Of a stretch of 64,000 nt of DNA, positions 24,088 to 35,914 are shown one piece after another; within the stretch, counting starts at the first letter, position 1, and the number at the start of each line of letters is the position of its first letter. The position numbers were made by a program, and so were the translations under genes. The notes under the pieces were generated by a model, which was not told the origin of the DNA, did no database searches, and saw only the letters and a program-made list of their open reading frames with translations. This DNA comes from Misgurnus anguillicaudatus (lineage: Eukaryota; Chordata; Actinopteri; Cypriniformes; Cobitidae), in NCBI RefSeq assembly GCF_027580225.2, contig NC_073341.2, positions 17,482,501 through 17,546,500 on the forward strand. The letters run 5' to 3'.

Positions 24088-25240
24088 TGAGCATAAGTAG
24101 AACACCATACTAATACTGTGTTTGACCCCCTTTTGGCTTCAGAACTGCCTTACTTCTACGTGGCATTGATTCAACAAGGTGCTGAAAGCATTCTTTAGAA
24201 ATAATGGCCCATATTGATAGGATAGCATCTTGCAGTTGATGGAGATTTGTGGGATGCACATCCAGGGCAAGAAGCTTCCGTTTCACCACATACCAAAGAT
24301 GCTCTTTTGGGTTGAGATCTTTGTCATCTTCAAAAATTAATTTAAAATGATTCGAGCTTTGTGACATGGTGCATTATCCTGCTGGAAGTAGCCATCAGAG
24401 GATGGATACATGGTGGTCATAAAGGGATGGACATGGTCAGAAACAATGCTCAGGTAGGCCGTGACATTTAAACGATGCCTTATTGGCACTAAGGGGCCTA
24501 AAGTGTGCCAAGAAAACATCCCCCACACTGTTACACCACCACCACCAGCCTGCATAATGGTAACAAGGCATGATGGATCCATGTTCTCATTCTGTGTACA
24601 CCAAATTATGACTCTACCATCTGAATGTTTCAGCAGAAATCATCAGACCAGGCAACATTTTTCCAGTCTTCAACTATCCAATTTTGGTGAGCTTGTGCAA
24701 ATTGTAGCCTCTTTTTCCTATTTGTAATGGAGATGAGTGGTACCCGGTGGGGTCTTCTGCTGTTGTAGCCCATCTGCCTCAAGGTTGTGCGTGTTGTGGC
24801 TTCACAAATGCTTTGTTGCATACCTCATTTGTAACGAGTGGTTATTTCTGTCAAAGTTGCTCTTCTATCAGCTTGAATCAGTCGGCCCATTCTCCTCTGA
24901 CCTCTAGCACAACAAGGCATTTTCGCTCACACGACTACTGCATACTGTATGTTTTTCCATTTTCACACCATTCTTTGTAAAACCTAGAAATGGTTGTGCG
25001 TAAAAATCCCAGTAACTGAGCAGATTGTGCCCTTCTAGCACCAACAAACATGGCATGCTCAAAATTGCTTAAATCACCTTTCTTTCACATTCTGACATTC
25101 AGTTTGCAGTTCAGGAGATTGTCTTGACCAGGACCACACCCCTAAATGTATTGAAGCAACTGCCATGTGATTGGTTGATTAGATAATTGCATTAATGAGA
25201 AATTGAACAGGTGTTCCTAATAATCCTTTAGGTAAGTGTA
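24088..25240 (-). pseudogene. Tc1-like transposon with broken transposase
   Basis: A Tc1/mariner-type DDE transposase remnant reads on the minus strand. Fragments in order are: an N-terminal region near 24821-24630 with RRPHRVPLIS and VAWSDD (first catalytic Asp context); a middle block near 24582-24337 with VTVWGMFSW and QQDNAPCHKA (second Asp); and a C-terminal block near 24330-24110 with DLNPKEHLWYVVK (third acidic residue). The frames are disconnected, the expected stretch just before DLNP is deleted, and the DNA-binding N-terminus (24822-25100) is full of stops. The right terminus (GGTGTTCCTAATAATCCTTT, near 25212-25231) is kept, but the left counterpart is damaged. It is inactive. Confidence 0.9.
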
Positions 25241-26682
25241 CCTTATGTTTCTGTGGTTGCTGTGTGATTGTTTCATGTTTATTCATGTTTCATTGGTACT
25301 CACGTCTGGACCTATTAAAGTTTTATCTGCATTTAGATCCTGCCTCATCTCATGATTTCGACAACACATTAAATACAAACATTAACCATGTTTTATTTGT
25401 AGTAACCAAATTGTTTTGGTCTATTATCCATGGTTTCACTACAGTAATGGGCGCGCTACAAAATGTCTGACACCCAAATACTGCACAACATTGGAAAAAG
25501 AGTGAATTCGTTCAGCCAGCCAAATCCTGACCCCGTAGGCACAGCACACCCTGACCACTTGTTTATCCGCCGAGTGTGTGAATGTGAGATACAGAAACGC
25601 AAAGGATGGAGACTGGAAAAAAACAGAATAGGAAGAAGAAACAAAAAGAGTAAAAGTGTGTCCTTCATTAATAAAGGAGAGAGCGTCGGAATTTAACCTC
25701 AGTTGGCATGGCAACACTGAGAAGAGGGCACACAGGACCTCATTGAACGAACCCCCTTGAGCATCAAATCAATGGCTGCACCACAGACGGGTGCTGAGAA
25801 CGGAGAGAAAACGAAGTTAAAGCACAAAGTGAATAGCAGGGGAAGGTTAACTACCGGCCTGTCAACTAAACCGGAGATTGGGAGGTTCTGGTCCTGTGTT
25901 TGAGCGGGCGGCCCGTTTCAGGAGGGGAAACTGCGAGAAGAAGAACAGCGCTTGGTGAACATGTAATTTATCCAGTAATAACAGCCAATTAGATGCTGTT
26001 TTCTCAGTGGCCGGCTAGGTAACCAATCAGACTGAAATTGCCTTGGCAATGATTCGTGGGGGGGGGTCATCCTGTATCACAAAGAAAGATTATAGCTTCT
26101 TTTATTACATACGGTAATGATAGCCGAAGAACGGACTGCACTGACCTTGGAGCGCCATGACTTTATGCGGGTGTGTGTATTTTGTGTTATTGACAGTGCA
26201 AAGCCACACACATCCCATGATTACGAAGCGCGCTCCTAATATAGATGATTGCATGTCGTTTTGATTGGCTAATGGCCGTCCTTATGCCAGGCTATGAGTC
26301 ATTGGGTCTTAGATTATGAACGACTGCAAATAAGTATCAAGACAGCCCACGGCATTGTGTGAGTTACAGAGAGAAAATGTAAAGAATAAAAGAGAGAAAA
26401 ACAACACAATGCTTCTGAATAACAAAATAATCATGTAGGGTTTTTTCCAAGTCAGAAATCAATGAACCGCAATCAAGGTTTTAACTCAAGTCAGAAGTCT
26501 ACAGCAGTAGCCAAAGTGAAACTCGCTGTATCTGTCACAGTTGAGTATAATGGCCGCTATCAACTCGATCTACTGTACACTGTTTTACTTTCCTATATAT
26601 GTGACCTATTTATTTCCATTACATCCAGGTTGTCCCAACGCAGAGCAATATGGGACTATTCCCTTTTTCTGATTCTGATTTT
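25241..26682. other. intron, no gene recognised
   Basis: Includes several small opposing open frames at 25440-25720 with no family resemblance. The stretch 26100-26330 is less AT-rich and apparently single copy, with no diagnostic motif. Confidence 0.4.
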
Positions 26683-26910
26683 TTAAACCCTAGTTAGTGT
26701 GAAATGTTGCTATAATAGCATAAATAATACTTGTAAAATGATAAAGCTCAAAGTTCACCACCAGGCGATATATTTTCTTTAACAGAATTCGCCTTTCAAC
26801 GCCTACTTCGAACGGCCAGTTTGGACTACAGCCCTCTACTTCCTGCTTTAATGACGTCACTAGAACAGTTTGTTGACTAAACTTCACCCACAGGAATACG
26901 TCAGTCGCCA

Positions 26911-26968
26911 GCTAAGCTAACGGCAAGCTAAGCTAACGGCAAGCTAAGCTAACGGCAAGCTAAGCTGC
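26911..26968. repeat. minisatellite, 16-bp unit, about 3.6 copies
   Basis: Exact tandem copies of GCTAAGCTAACGGCAA. Each unit contains the imperfect internal repeat GCTAAGCTAA. The near-identity of units suggests recent expansion. Confidence 0.9.
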
Positions 26969-27256
26969 TATCGAATCACAACACACTAAACAAACTACAC
27001 AATCAGAACTCGACACGTATTTCTGAAGGAGGGACTTCATAGAACAAGGAAGACATCAGCTCGTTTTGAGTACAGTGAAACTGCGGTTTACAGAGTAAAT
27101 TGTGTGAAAAATACAGCGTTTTTTTTACACTTGAAACATGAACACATGCTATATTGCTACCAAATCTCACAAAGTTTCGTGATATAGTCACATATTTTTT
27201 TATTCTTTTTTTTCGTGCTATTATCACGTATTTTCACGTTTTTTTTCGTGATCGTA

Positions 27257-27460
27257 CACTGAAAAAAAGATTCATTGAATTTAATCCGTTTTTTTAAGGT
27301 AAGTGGTTGCAATCAATTTATTTAAGCTACATTTAAACAAAAAAGATTAGTAACGTAAAATAAAATATAAAACTTTTGTTTAAATGTAGCTTAAATAAAT
27401 TGATTGCAACCACTTACCTTAACATTTTTTATTAAATTCAATGAATAGTTTTTTTCAGTG
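27257..27460. mobile_element. TA-flanked palindromic miniature element (intact)
   Basis: CACTGAAAAAAAG to CTTTTTTTCAGTG-type termini with TA on each side (27255-27256, 27461-27462), as for Tc1/mariner-type insertion. Nearly the whole 204 bp is an inverted repeat (GGTAAGTGGTTGCAATC and its complement), so the element would form a single hairpin. Confidence 0.85.
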
Positions 27461-27599
27461 TATAACGAATTCCTGTTTTCGTGTGATTATCACGTATTGG
27501 TTACTCAACTGCTTTTTCCTATTTTTAAACCACTGTCGCTTCGGTTTAGGGTTAGATTTGGTGCTTGCATTAAAATGTCACTTTATATATTGGTTTATA

Positions 27600-27777
27600 C
27601 ACTGAAAAAAATGATTCATTGAATTTAATTATTTTTTTTAAGGTAAGTGGTTGCAATCAATTTATTTAAGCTACATTAAAACAAAAAAGATTAGTAAAGT
27701 AAAATAAAATATAAAACTTTTGTTTAAATGTACCTTAAAAAAAAATTATTAAATTCAATGAATCATTTTTTTCAGTG
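27600..27777. mobile_element. second copy of the TA-flanked palindromic element, arm deleted
   Basis: Same ends and TA flanks (27598-27599, 27778-27779) as the copy at 27257-27460. The right arm lacks the GATTGCAACCACTTACC segment, so the hairpin is asymmetric. Confidence 0.85.
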
Positions 27778-28102
27778 TACTATTTTTTCTGATTTATTTT
27801 TTTATATGTCGCCTTGCGTTAGGGTTAGAGTTGGGTTTGGGTAGGGATGTCATTTTATGTAAATCTAACCCTAAACCGAAGCGACAATGGTAAGAAAATA
27901 GGACAAAACAGTTGAGTATCCAATACGTGATAATAACACGAAAACAGGAATTCGTTATACGATCACGAAAAAACTTGATATTAGCACGAAAAAAGAATAA
28001 AAAAATATGTGACTATATAACAAAATTTCGTGAGACTGGGCTATATTGCGCACAGTAAACACAATCAAAGCTTCAAAAACACAGAAAGAACGGGACCTTT
28101 AA

Positions 28103-29334
28103 GGGTAGAAGATTAATAGAGACGGATTCAATTTTAAAAAGATGGACAGAACCATAGCATTGTGCTTTTGATGATCTTAAAAAAAACTTATTTACACAAC
28201 GTACAGCAACAGGCTATCGGAAGGACGCAGGGGATGATTCAAATAAAGTATTAACAAGTCTGCAAGTGCAATGAACAGCAAGACCTACGATTAGACAAGC
28301 TGTTCCTTTCTTGTTTACAGGCTCGTAGTAATCACACATGAGGCTTTGTAAAGCTGCCAGTTTGTTCAAGCTCAGGGTGTAACGGGCACCTGCAGTAAAG
28401 CGCTGCTGTTTCCACCTGAGATCCGGCTACAGATGTTGGCTTCATTGCTTCAGCTTAGTTTACATTTATACACTATAAATAATAATAGGTTGTTTAACAC
28501 ATAGTTAGGTAAAATATGGACCAACCCCAAAAAAACAATACTTTTTAGAATGTATTACTGGTAAAAAAAAAAAGGTTTGTTTCCAGACCTTAGATGCACT
28601 GTAAATGTATAAATAAACACTTCCTGGACATTTCATAAACAGTGCATAACTTCTCCTCCCTTTACTTATTACTCTTTGCTTTGTTTGCCAGCATTTGTTT
28701 GTCCACTCTCTAAACTTATGTTGCTTATTTTCTCTCTCTCTCTCGTTCTCTCTACGTAGGTGTGTGTGTGTATAATGTATTTTCTACCTTCATTCTCTCC
28801 TGTTTCAACACTAATGAGTTTCCCTGCAAATAACAAGTGAGTTAATTATACACACACAGGCTTGTTTGTCAGCCATAAGACGACGCATGTTCAGACGCTT
28901 TAGATTAAATAAACACATGCACCGTGTATTAGGGTGTACAGAAGGCTAAATTTAGCACGTTCTTTGAAGCCTCTACTGTAGATATTTACTCCCAAATATG
29001 CAATGACGCACAAGTACATACACAAACGCTACCCGGGAGGCCTGCCATAGAAATGAGACATTGATTTGTAATTAGAGGCGTTCGGTCATAAAATCTGTGG
29101 ACTAATTAAAGAAAGTGAACTTAATGACAAACATTTACATATTCTTCCTGTGAGTTGCCCGCTCCACCAGCGGGCATTAATCACAGTCTGCATCCACTGA
29201 AACAGAAGGGAAAAATCAACATCGGCTACTGTAGATATTTCACATTTAGGCTATGTAGCCTGACGTTGGTTACACGGAAAGTGTTTTGATAGCAGGGTGG
29301 ACAGCCTTACGGGGCCAACTGCATTTGAACACAT
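28103..29334. other. intron; candidate regulatory stretch at 28985-29200
   Basis: Holds a CT tract at 28733-28752 and a short GT tract at 28761-28772. The stretch 28985-29200 looks single copy and contains several homeodomain-type cores (TAATTAG, CTAATTAAAG, CATTAATC) within about 110 bp. That is suggestive of a conserved non-coding element but not proof. No exon. Confidence 0.35.
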
Positions 29335-29712
29335 TTAAAGATGGAGTGTGTAAATTTTAGCGGCGTCTATTGGTGAGGTTGCGAATTGCAACCAATGGCT
29401 CAGCCCACTGCTCACACCTCGCTTTTGAAACGCATAGAGAGGCTACAGTAGCCGCCACCGTAAAACAAGTAATCGTCGGAGACAAAAAAGTTTGTCCGTT
29501 CAGTTCTTCCGTAGAAACATGGTGTCACAAAATGGCGACTTCAACGTAAGGGGACCCTTGTGCATTTAGATAAAAACATCTCATTCTAAGGTAATAAAAA
29601 CATAACGATTCATTTGAAAAAGGTCTTTATACACCCATGATAATGTAGTTTTGTATATTATATTGCATTTCTGTCAAGAGATCTTTCTAAAAATGACACA
29701 CTGCACCTTTAA
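29335..29712. mobile_element. TTAA-flanked miniature element (GCAGTGTGTAAATTTTAG family)
   Basis: The left end AGTGTGTAAATTTTAG and its inverted right end lie inside TTAA boundaries. The overall order of segments matches 36650-37025 closely, including a CGCTTTTGAAACGCATAGAG block near the left third. Non-coding. Confidence 0.85.
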
Positions 29713-29783
29713 AGGTGATTTTCTCAATATTCAGATTTGTGCACCCTCACATTCCAGATTTTCAAATAGTTTTATCTCGGACA

Positions 29784-31227
29784 AATGGGTCATTCTACAA
29801 AAAAAGGTTGAAATTCTTGACCCTTGCTTTTGCAGACCCCTTAATCAGTTAATTTGACCCAATAACCCCATAATTGATATATATTTAATAAATATAGTCT
29901 GTCCTTAACATGATGAGAGAGTTTATTTATTTAATTTTTTTTTTAATGTCTGGTCCTGAAAATTGCCCTGTCCCTTTGATCATACATGGAAGTTGAACTG
30001 TGTACTTATTATTTAAAACCATGTTTTTTGTAAAACAAAGCAATTTTACATTTACCTTTAACCCTGTATGAATTTACTACAACACTGAAATGGTAAAAAT
30101 ACACTATTAATATGAATAATATCAAATAAATATTTGTCCCCCAAATTTATGTCATTGGTGTTACCCTACCCAAAGCACTTTTATTTTGAAACAATGCATC
30201 AGCTCTTTGAAGTTTTTTTATGGGTCAAGAGGTCAGTGAAGTGCAGTGGAGAAATGCAAAAGGTTTGTGAGATGTCTTACCTTATTTGTCTAAAATATCA
30301 TGATATATCTAAGATTTTTGAGATAAGATTTTTTTGGATATCATTGGTGTTACTCTTTTTATAGCTGGGAGTGTTAAGATCTTTACATAAAAATACATTT
30401 TACTGAATAAGTATGTGATTGTTACATCTCTAATGAAATAGCACATGGCTAATGGCAGCCATTTTGTTAAAATATTAGTTTTTTCTGTAAATTGTCATTG
30501 GTGTTATCATCATTGGTGTTACCGTCATTAGTGTTACTTCTCTAATGAGTACTTCCTAAGCACTATTCCTTTAACTGACCTACATAAAAGCATAAAAACA
30601 AAACAAGATGGATAATTTTATGAAAGTTTAGAAGTTTTGTCATATTCATAATCTATTATTATATTCTAATTTTGTCATTGGTGTTACATTGTGTCATTGG
30701 TGTTAAACCAAGTTTTGGTGTTATGAATGTATTTTCTTGTACTTTCTAGTAATATTTTGTTGTTGATATGGGATGTAAGACATTGTTGATATTTCAGGCT
30801 TCGCATCAAAGCCTTTTTGGTTGAATATTTTTGTTTTTGTTGGTTTTAAAGAAAAAAGTCAAACTGAGAATCAAATAATTTCATACAATGCTGGGTAAAG
30901 ATGAAGAATTTAATTAAACAAATATTAATAATCAATTATTTATCTTGCTGTTATCATTCCTCTACTCAAACTTTAACTAAATACACAAGAAATATTAAAT
31001 ATATTTTGTTTCAATATTAATGTTGTTTAAATCACAGGTAACACAAATGCCAAATAAATGACTCATGGATTCTTTATTAAAATGTATTAAAAAGTTAAAA
31101 ATAGATTAAGCTCCCTGTTTTGCGGATTCATAGATTTGACAAGTTAATTAATGCTATTAAAGAAGTTTTGGGTATGTTGAAAGTTTCCATCACCCGAATT
31201 CCACCTTTTCTGTAGAATGACCCAAAA
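29784..31227. mobile_element. TIR-bounded element studded with CATTGGTGTTAC
   Basis: AATGGGTCATTCTAC at the left is matched by the complement of TTGGGTCATTCTAC at the right; the inversion extends about 30 bp with a few mismatches. Inside, CATTGGTGTTAC or one-base variants recur at about 30152, 30340, 30497, 30512, 30527, 30676 and 30694, always in the same orientation but irregularly spaced. No transposase. The open frame at 30134-30364 includes the repeats and has no family resemblance. Confidence 0.7.
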
Positions 31228-32722
31228 ATTATCTTGTCATGTGAAACTATTCATCAATGGAAAGCTTATTTATTCATTTTTCTTATAACTGGTTTTGTGG
31301 TCCAGGGTCACATACTGTATAGCAGAGCGACTATCAAGAAAAGGCACAACAAAACCATAAAAGTTCAAATTACAAATGCCCAAACTGGCCATCGGAGCAG
31401 TGAGAAACATATACTGTACACATTAACAAGTCCTGTACATGCTTTCAAGTCCATTTCTCAAATACAACAGAGGAACCTGAAATGCAGCTGAGCTGACATA
31501 AATTGTATCTGACAATGCCGGTACCAAGGGAAGCCTTTTCTAAGCTCCATCTTCTCCCGGTTTCCATACTCACTCTCTCTCACTCTCTCTCTCTCTGTCT
31601 CTCTCTCCCCCCTAAACCACCTGTTGCTTCTTGTAGCAGCTTTCTATTTTCAAGCTTCTTCTTGTCTTGAAGGATATTGCTTTATCCACAGGTCCCTGAG
31701 AAAGTAAATTGCCTTTGTCTGCTTTCGAATGCATGGCACGAGAGACCCTGGAGGGAAATATGATCAGAAAGGTGCACGAAAAGCAACACACGCGAATATT
31801 CAAACACACGTGCACATCTGCGGGCCAATACGCCTGCACCATGCTGGGTCCATTTTAATCAGCAGTTTATTTTAATTCCACAATGATAATAAAACTCACA
31901 GCGGGAAGCAGCAAACACCCACAAACACACACACAAAGACACACAGGTGTTTAAAACATCTTTGATTGGGAAAGTGGATCAGTAATGAAAATGAGGTAGA
32001 AGTTCTTTGACATAAATTAAAGTCCTCGGAGAACAATGAGAAAAATGGACAAAACTCATTCTGTTTTGCAGCAAATTAACCGTAATGGGGAGAATCGCAC
32101 GGAATGAATCGCGCCCGCTGACAGCGTCGTTTATTTGTAAGCGCTGCCTTTATTAGCATCGAATTCACTAAAGGCATTATGCTAATCAAGCAACGGTGCA
32201 AACACCCGAAAAATTAGCGAGGAACGCAATTTGCATGCCGCAATTACCCATCTTGCAGACCTGTTGTGAGTGCTCGGTTATGGAAGATCCAGCAAATTTA
32301 CACTATCTGGCATGTTTTGCTGGGATTGTAGGACGTCGCTTTCCCAATGCACCCCAGGCACCTGACTCAGCTCTTTGACAGTATGAATGTGTGCACGACT
32401 GCACGCTGCGACTGGATATATGCCTGGTTGTAACGCTCCTCTTCATCATCATTTCTGTATTAAAAATGTTGTTTATATGTCTGTGTGGTGTCTTTATTAT
32501 GCTTTAAGAAAAAACATGTGCAAAATCAGTCAAAACCATTTCTGCGGTTTACCAAAGACAATCTCAAAACACGTTATTATGAAACCATCCAATTTTTTAC
32601 GTGGCAATCATGTTGTAACAAGTCAGGTCACTGTGTTGATAGAGTGGATCTTGTGATCAGAGCTGGTGCAAATGAGGGGAGGCGGAGACTAATCTGCATA
32701 TTCATTATATATAAATATATGT
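31228..32722. other. intron; CT tract and candidate enhancer at 31985-32260
   Basis: A CT tract runs at 31572-31607. The stretch 31985-32260 appears single copy and contains an octamer ATTTGCAT (32229-32236), an inverted octamer variant ATGCTAAT (32179-32186), TTTATTAGCAT near 32149 and CAATTACC near 32241. Such clustering of POU/homeodomain-type sites is typical of developmental enhancers in long introns. The inference is unsupported by conservation data here. No exon. Confidence 0.4.
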
Positions 32723-33620
32723 AGAGTTTGGTTCCAAAACGCAATAAATCCATGTTGACTAATTTCGGTAAAAACGTGTTTTCTATACCAAGAAAGTGAC
32801 AAGATAAAAGCCACTATTTTTTGTTAGAAACTTTCACATAGCATCTTTAGGTTATAATGACACAAAAAATTCAAATCAATAACTTAATTTTCAAAAATGT
32901 ATTATAAAAACAAATTATTTTTTCCACAAAATGCAATAAATCCATGACAAGTTTTTTTTCAAAATGCTATAAATCTATTGAATCATTGTATAAATGTGCA
33001 TTCATCTTTGCCATGTTATATTCATTTAGTTGACTAGTGGTATACACCGATTAAACATTAATGGCATTAATCAAAACACTTACTTTGTCACATAAGAACA
33101 CTGTCATTGCTGCGGTTATACTTGGGACACCTAACATTTGTCACAGCTGTAAAAATGTTTTGGTCCTGCTCGATTTTTGTTGACTTAGCTTGATGCTGTC
33201 AGGAGAACAAGCAACCGGCTCCCGAGTGCCTCTCGCGTAAATTATTAGATGTTGATGGCTTACGTTTTTTTTCCCGTCAGAGAAAACCACCACAGGTTTA
33301 TCAATGCCATTAAAGTATTATTTTGTTTTTGTTTGTTGATCACGAAGTACAAAGTAGATGAGGAAAACTAGGATTCCGTGTACTAAACGCGCAGCCATTG
33401 TTGTTTACAGTGCGTGAAATAGTGCGCTGTGATTTGTGGAGCGGATTTATTGCATTCTCCAGAAAAGGAGGACTGGTGTTTATCGCATTTTGAGAAAAAA
33501 GGGAGAAAAGATGACAGAAAAACATGGCGGATATTGTATTTTGCGTAAAATTAAGAATTTACTTTTAAATACTGACCTGATATAATACTGATTTTGGCAG
33601 TAACTCGTTTTTTTTTAACC
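32723..33620. mobile_element. AGAGTTTGGTTCC element, copy 2 (inverted, truncated)
   Basis: Begins with AGAGTTTGGTTCCAAAACGC and then follows the reverse complement of 4651-5662 from its right end. Shared blocks include TTTCGGTAAAAACGTGTTTT and AAGCATCTTTAGG-type sequence. The distal terminus is missing: similarity stops near GCAGTAACTCG at 33610, just before an AT microsatellite. Confidence 0.8.
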
Positions 33621-33624
33621 ACGA

Positions 33625-33652
33625 TTATATATATATATATATATATATATAT
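33625..33652. repeat. (AT)n microsatellite
   Basis: About 14 uninterrupted AT units at the broken end of the preceding element. Confidence 0.9.
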
Positions 33653-33839
33653 CTTTAAAATAAAGCAAAGGTGTTAAGTTTGTCAAATTCAAGTTATTTT
33701 CAAATTTTAAATTTTGATTATTAAAGATGAGTTTTAAGGGAAAACAATATTGACAACAAGGAGCTGTAGTCCCCCTAACCAAAAAAATTTACTTTTAAAT
33801 TTGTTTCTATCAGAAAATGAGTCGCCAGTTCGTGTGCAG

Positions 33840-34286
33840 AAACATGTTATTATACAAATCCATCTATTATTCTTTGTGTAATCTCCTTTTAACCGTAACA
33901 GTCACTCACAACAGGATATTGGGGATCCCCTATCAGTGTGATGTCACATCGATTATGCCCCAACCATAACCATTCACAGACTCCGCATTATGAGCACATA
34001 GTTCAACCCTCTGCCAGAGACACATGTTTTGATGTAGTCCAAAGCACATGTGTAAGCACTCTACCCCCTTCTTTGCACGGGGAGGGGAACAGAAGCTTTC
34101 TTTGCGTTTAAAGAGACATACACAAAAACGGCTCGCTTTTCATTGCAGCAACAAATGGCCATGTTCAACATTGTATAATATAAAATCTATGGTGTATTTT
34201 GAGCTGAAACTTTACAGAAACATTCTGGGGATACCAGAGACTATTTTAATATTGCTAAAAAAAACCTAGTGTTAGGGTCCCTTTAA
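33840..34286. repeat. diverged TTAA-type element, right part
   Basis: The right end (GAGCTGAAACTTTACAG...CATTCTGGGGA...CCCTTTAATG) corresponds to the right third of 11402-11936. It ends in CCCTTTAA at 34286. The left boundary is not resolved. Confidence 0.5.
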
Positions 34287-34780
34287 TGGCAAAAGACTGT
34301 GACTTATTCATGATACAGGACTAGACTTGAGTATCTTATTGCTTTTATAAAATAACACAATACAAGTATTAAAGGAGCGGTGAATCAACCAATTTTAACT
34401 TGATAATTTTTATATAAGAGGTTATCATACTTAAAGGGGTGGTTTAATGCTATTTCATGCATTCTGACTTATTAACACAGTTTAAGAGTTGTAGTCCTCA
34501 TGCTTAACATAAGCAAAGTGTCAAAAAAGCAGTTGAGCTTGTAACAAAGTATTTCTGAGCCAAACTCACGCCTCCTTTTTCCTACAAGTTTCGGAAAGTT
34601 TTTTTCAAATGGGGGTATCCGTTACGACTGATTGACCCCATATTCCTTTTATGGGCCTTTACCCCCAGAAAAGCACGCCTGCCCTGCACGTCAAGTGAGA
34701 GCGAGATTAGCATTGCTCCATCGAGTAGAAGTCACTGGTATCATTGCACAGCACGCGACAACTTTGTTTTAGCAAGATAG

Positions 34781-35020
34781 TTCGACAAAAGAAGTGTGTT
34801 TTTGGATGTAAGGAGAAGAAAACCTTATTTAGGTTTTTTAAGACAACAGTGGATGCCGTTCGTCTTTACCGGACAGCAACGTAATTGCGAATGAGTGTTT
34901 GTTCCCCAGCTGCATTTCGGAGAGGACTGCTTTACAAACAAGGTGCAGTTTGACGCCGGATTTTCCACATTTTTACAACTATTGGAGCGGTCGAAACTTT
35001 AAAAGACCCCGTTTAGGAGT
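34781..35020 (+). pseudogene. degenerate THAP-domain-like coding relic
   Basis: In the plus strand, KKCVFGCKEKKTLFRFFKT (from about 34793) has the Cys-x-x-x-Cys-like start and TLFRF motif of THAP zinc-finger domains. A stop follows, then a shifted frame reads LHFGEDCFTNKVQFDAGF (about 34910-34965), matching the second zinc-ligand and C-terminal part. At least one frameshift and stop separate them, so no protein is made as read. It is probably part of the surrounding element rather than a host gene. Confidence 0.55.
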
Positions 35021-35809
35021 CACAACTACGGGCGTAAGTAATTCAAAATCTCACGTGTGTTTTGTTTGCAATCGCGCATACGTGCATGTAATGTAAACAA
35101 CACCAACAACATCACTTTGTACTGCATTTACAACATTTACACCTTTTAAAACGGGCAAATGCAGTTAAAAACTGGGTATGTTGGTTTTTTATTAAAATAG
35201 TGGATAAACAAGCAAGGATTAATTACCTGTTAGAGACGTCCTGCTGTAATCGTTGCTGCTATTGTTCCTGTTCGTCCATTACTGACTAAGTATCCGATTC
35301 TGGATCATATTTATAATATAAGGTTGGTTATTTAAAAAAAAAAGTTTTTTTAAAGTTTGATTTCCATCTTTGTCGTCTATAAATCCAAAACTAGTACAAA
35401 AGACTCTTTGGACATATGAATGATGAAATACTACTCTATATATAAGCAAGATTAACATTAGATTGGCAAAAACGTCTTGTGTTATGTCAGCTTTAAATAA
35501 ACATCCTGCAAGTTTCAAAACTGAAAACGTCTGTGCCGAAATATGTCGTCAGAGTAGAATTTAAACACATCCCCAAACCCAAATACAACGACCACTTTTG
35601 TAGCCCCACCCACCGCTTCGCATGACACACGTGTGGGCCAGGGGTAAAGCAAACCATGCAGTGTGTCAACAATCAATAAACATGTCTTTAAAGATTGCCA
35701 AATGTAACCAAAATGACTTTTAAATAAATTTTTTCTGAGAGACTTTTATTTTGAAGCGGTGATCTGTTATGAGTAACCATGGAAACAGAGTGTTGTAACA
35801 TCCGTGTCT

Positions 35810-35914
35810 TAGGGTGGCCATTCGTACCAGTTCCGGAGGACACGTCCCGAACATGTTTTCGGGTTCGTTCTCTGGAAGTCGCGTTGGTCGGAACTGGCAC
35901 GAATGGCCACCCTA
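35810..35914. mobile_element. 105-bp hAT-type miniature element with 8-bp TSD
   Basis: TAGGGTGGCCATTCGT and its inverse (ending GGCCACCCTA) enclose only about 55 bp of spacer. CCGTGTCT is duplicated exactly at 35802-35809 and 35915-35922. It inserted into the 2.2-kb element. Confidence 0.9.

Larger units (their letters stand above)
27158..28039. mobile_element. foldback element A (CACG-hairpin arms) with TSD
   Basis: Inverted arms run from the left flank (CAAATCTCAC, 27161-27170) to GTGAGACTGG at 28039. GCTATATTGC is duplicated at 27148-27157 and 28040-28049. The arms contain small hairpins such as CGTGCTATTATCACG (27214-27228) and CGTGTGATTATCACG (27480-27494). The inner arms carry TCGGTTTAGGGTTAGAT and its complement. 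Two TA-flanked miniature elements have inserted into the left half. It is a relative of 37531-37996 and 41843-42365. Confidence 0.8.
26683..28102. mobile_element. TTAA-flanked element carrying a nested foldback
   Basis: The left boundary TTAAACCCTAGTTAGTGTG and the right boundary GAACGGGACCTTTAA both carry TTAA, although the two termini are only weakly inverted. The interior sequence (AGCCCTCTACTTCCTGC, AATGACGTCACTAGAACAG) is of a type I recognise as recurrent in fish genomes. It is interrupted by a foldback element at 27158-28039. No coding capacity. Confidence 0.6.

Noticed and set aside
27540..27556. Interstitial telomere repeat (TTAGGGTTAG)
   Set aside because: Only one and a half units, and part of the core of a foldback family; too short to call.
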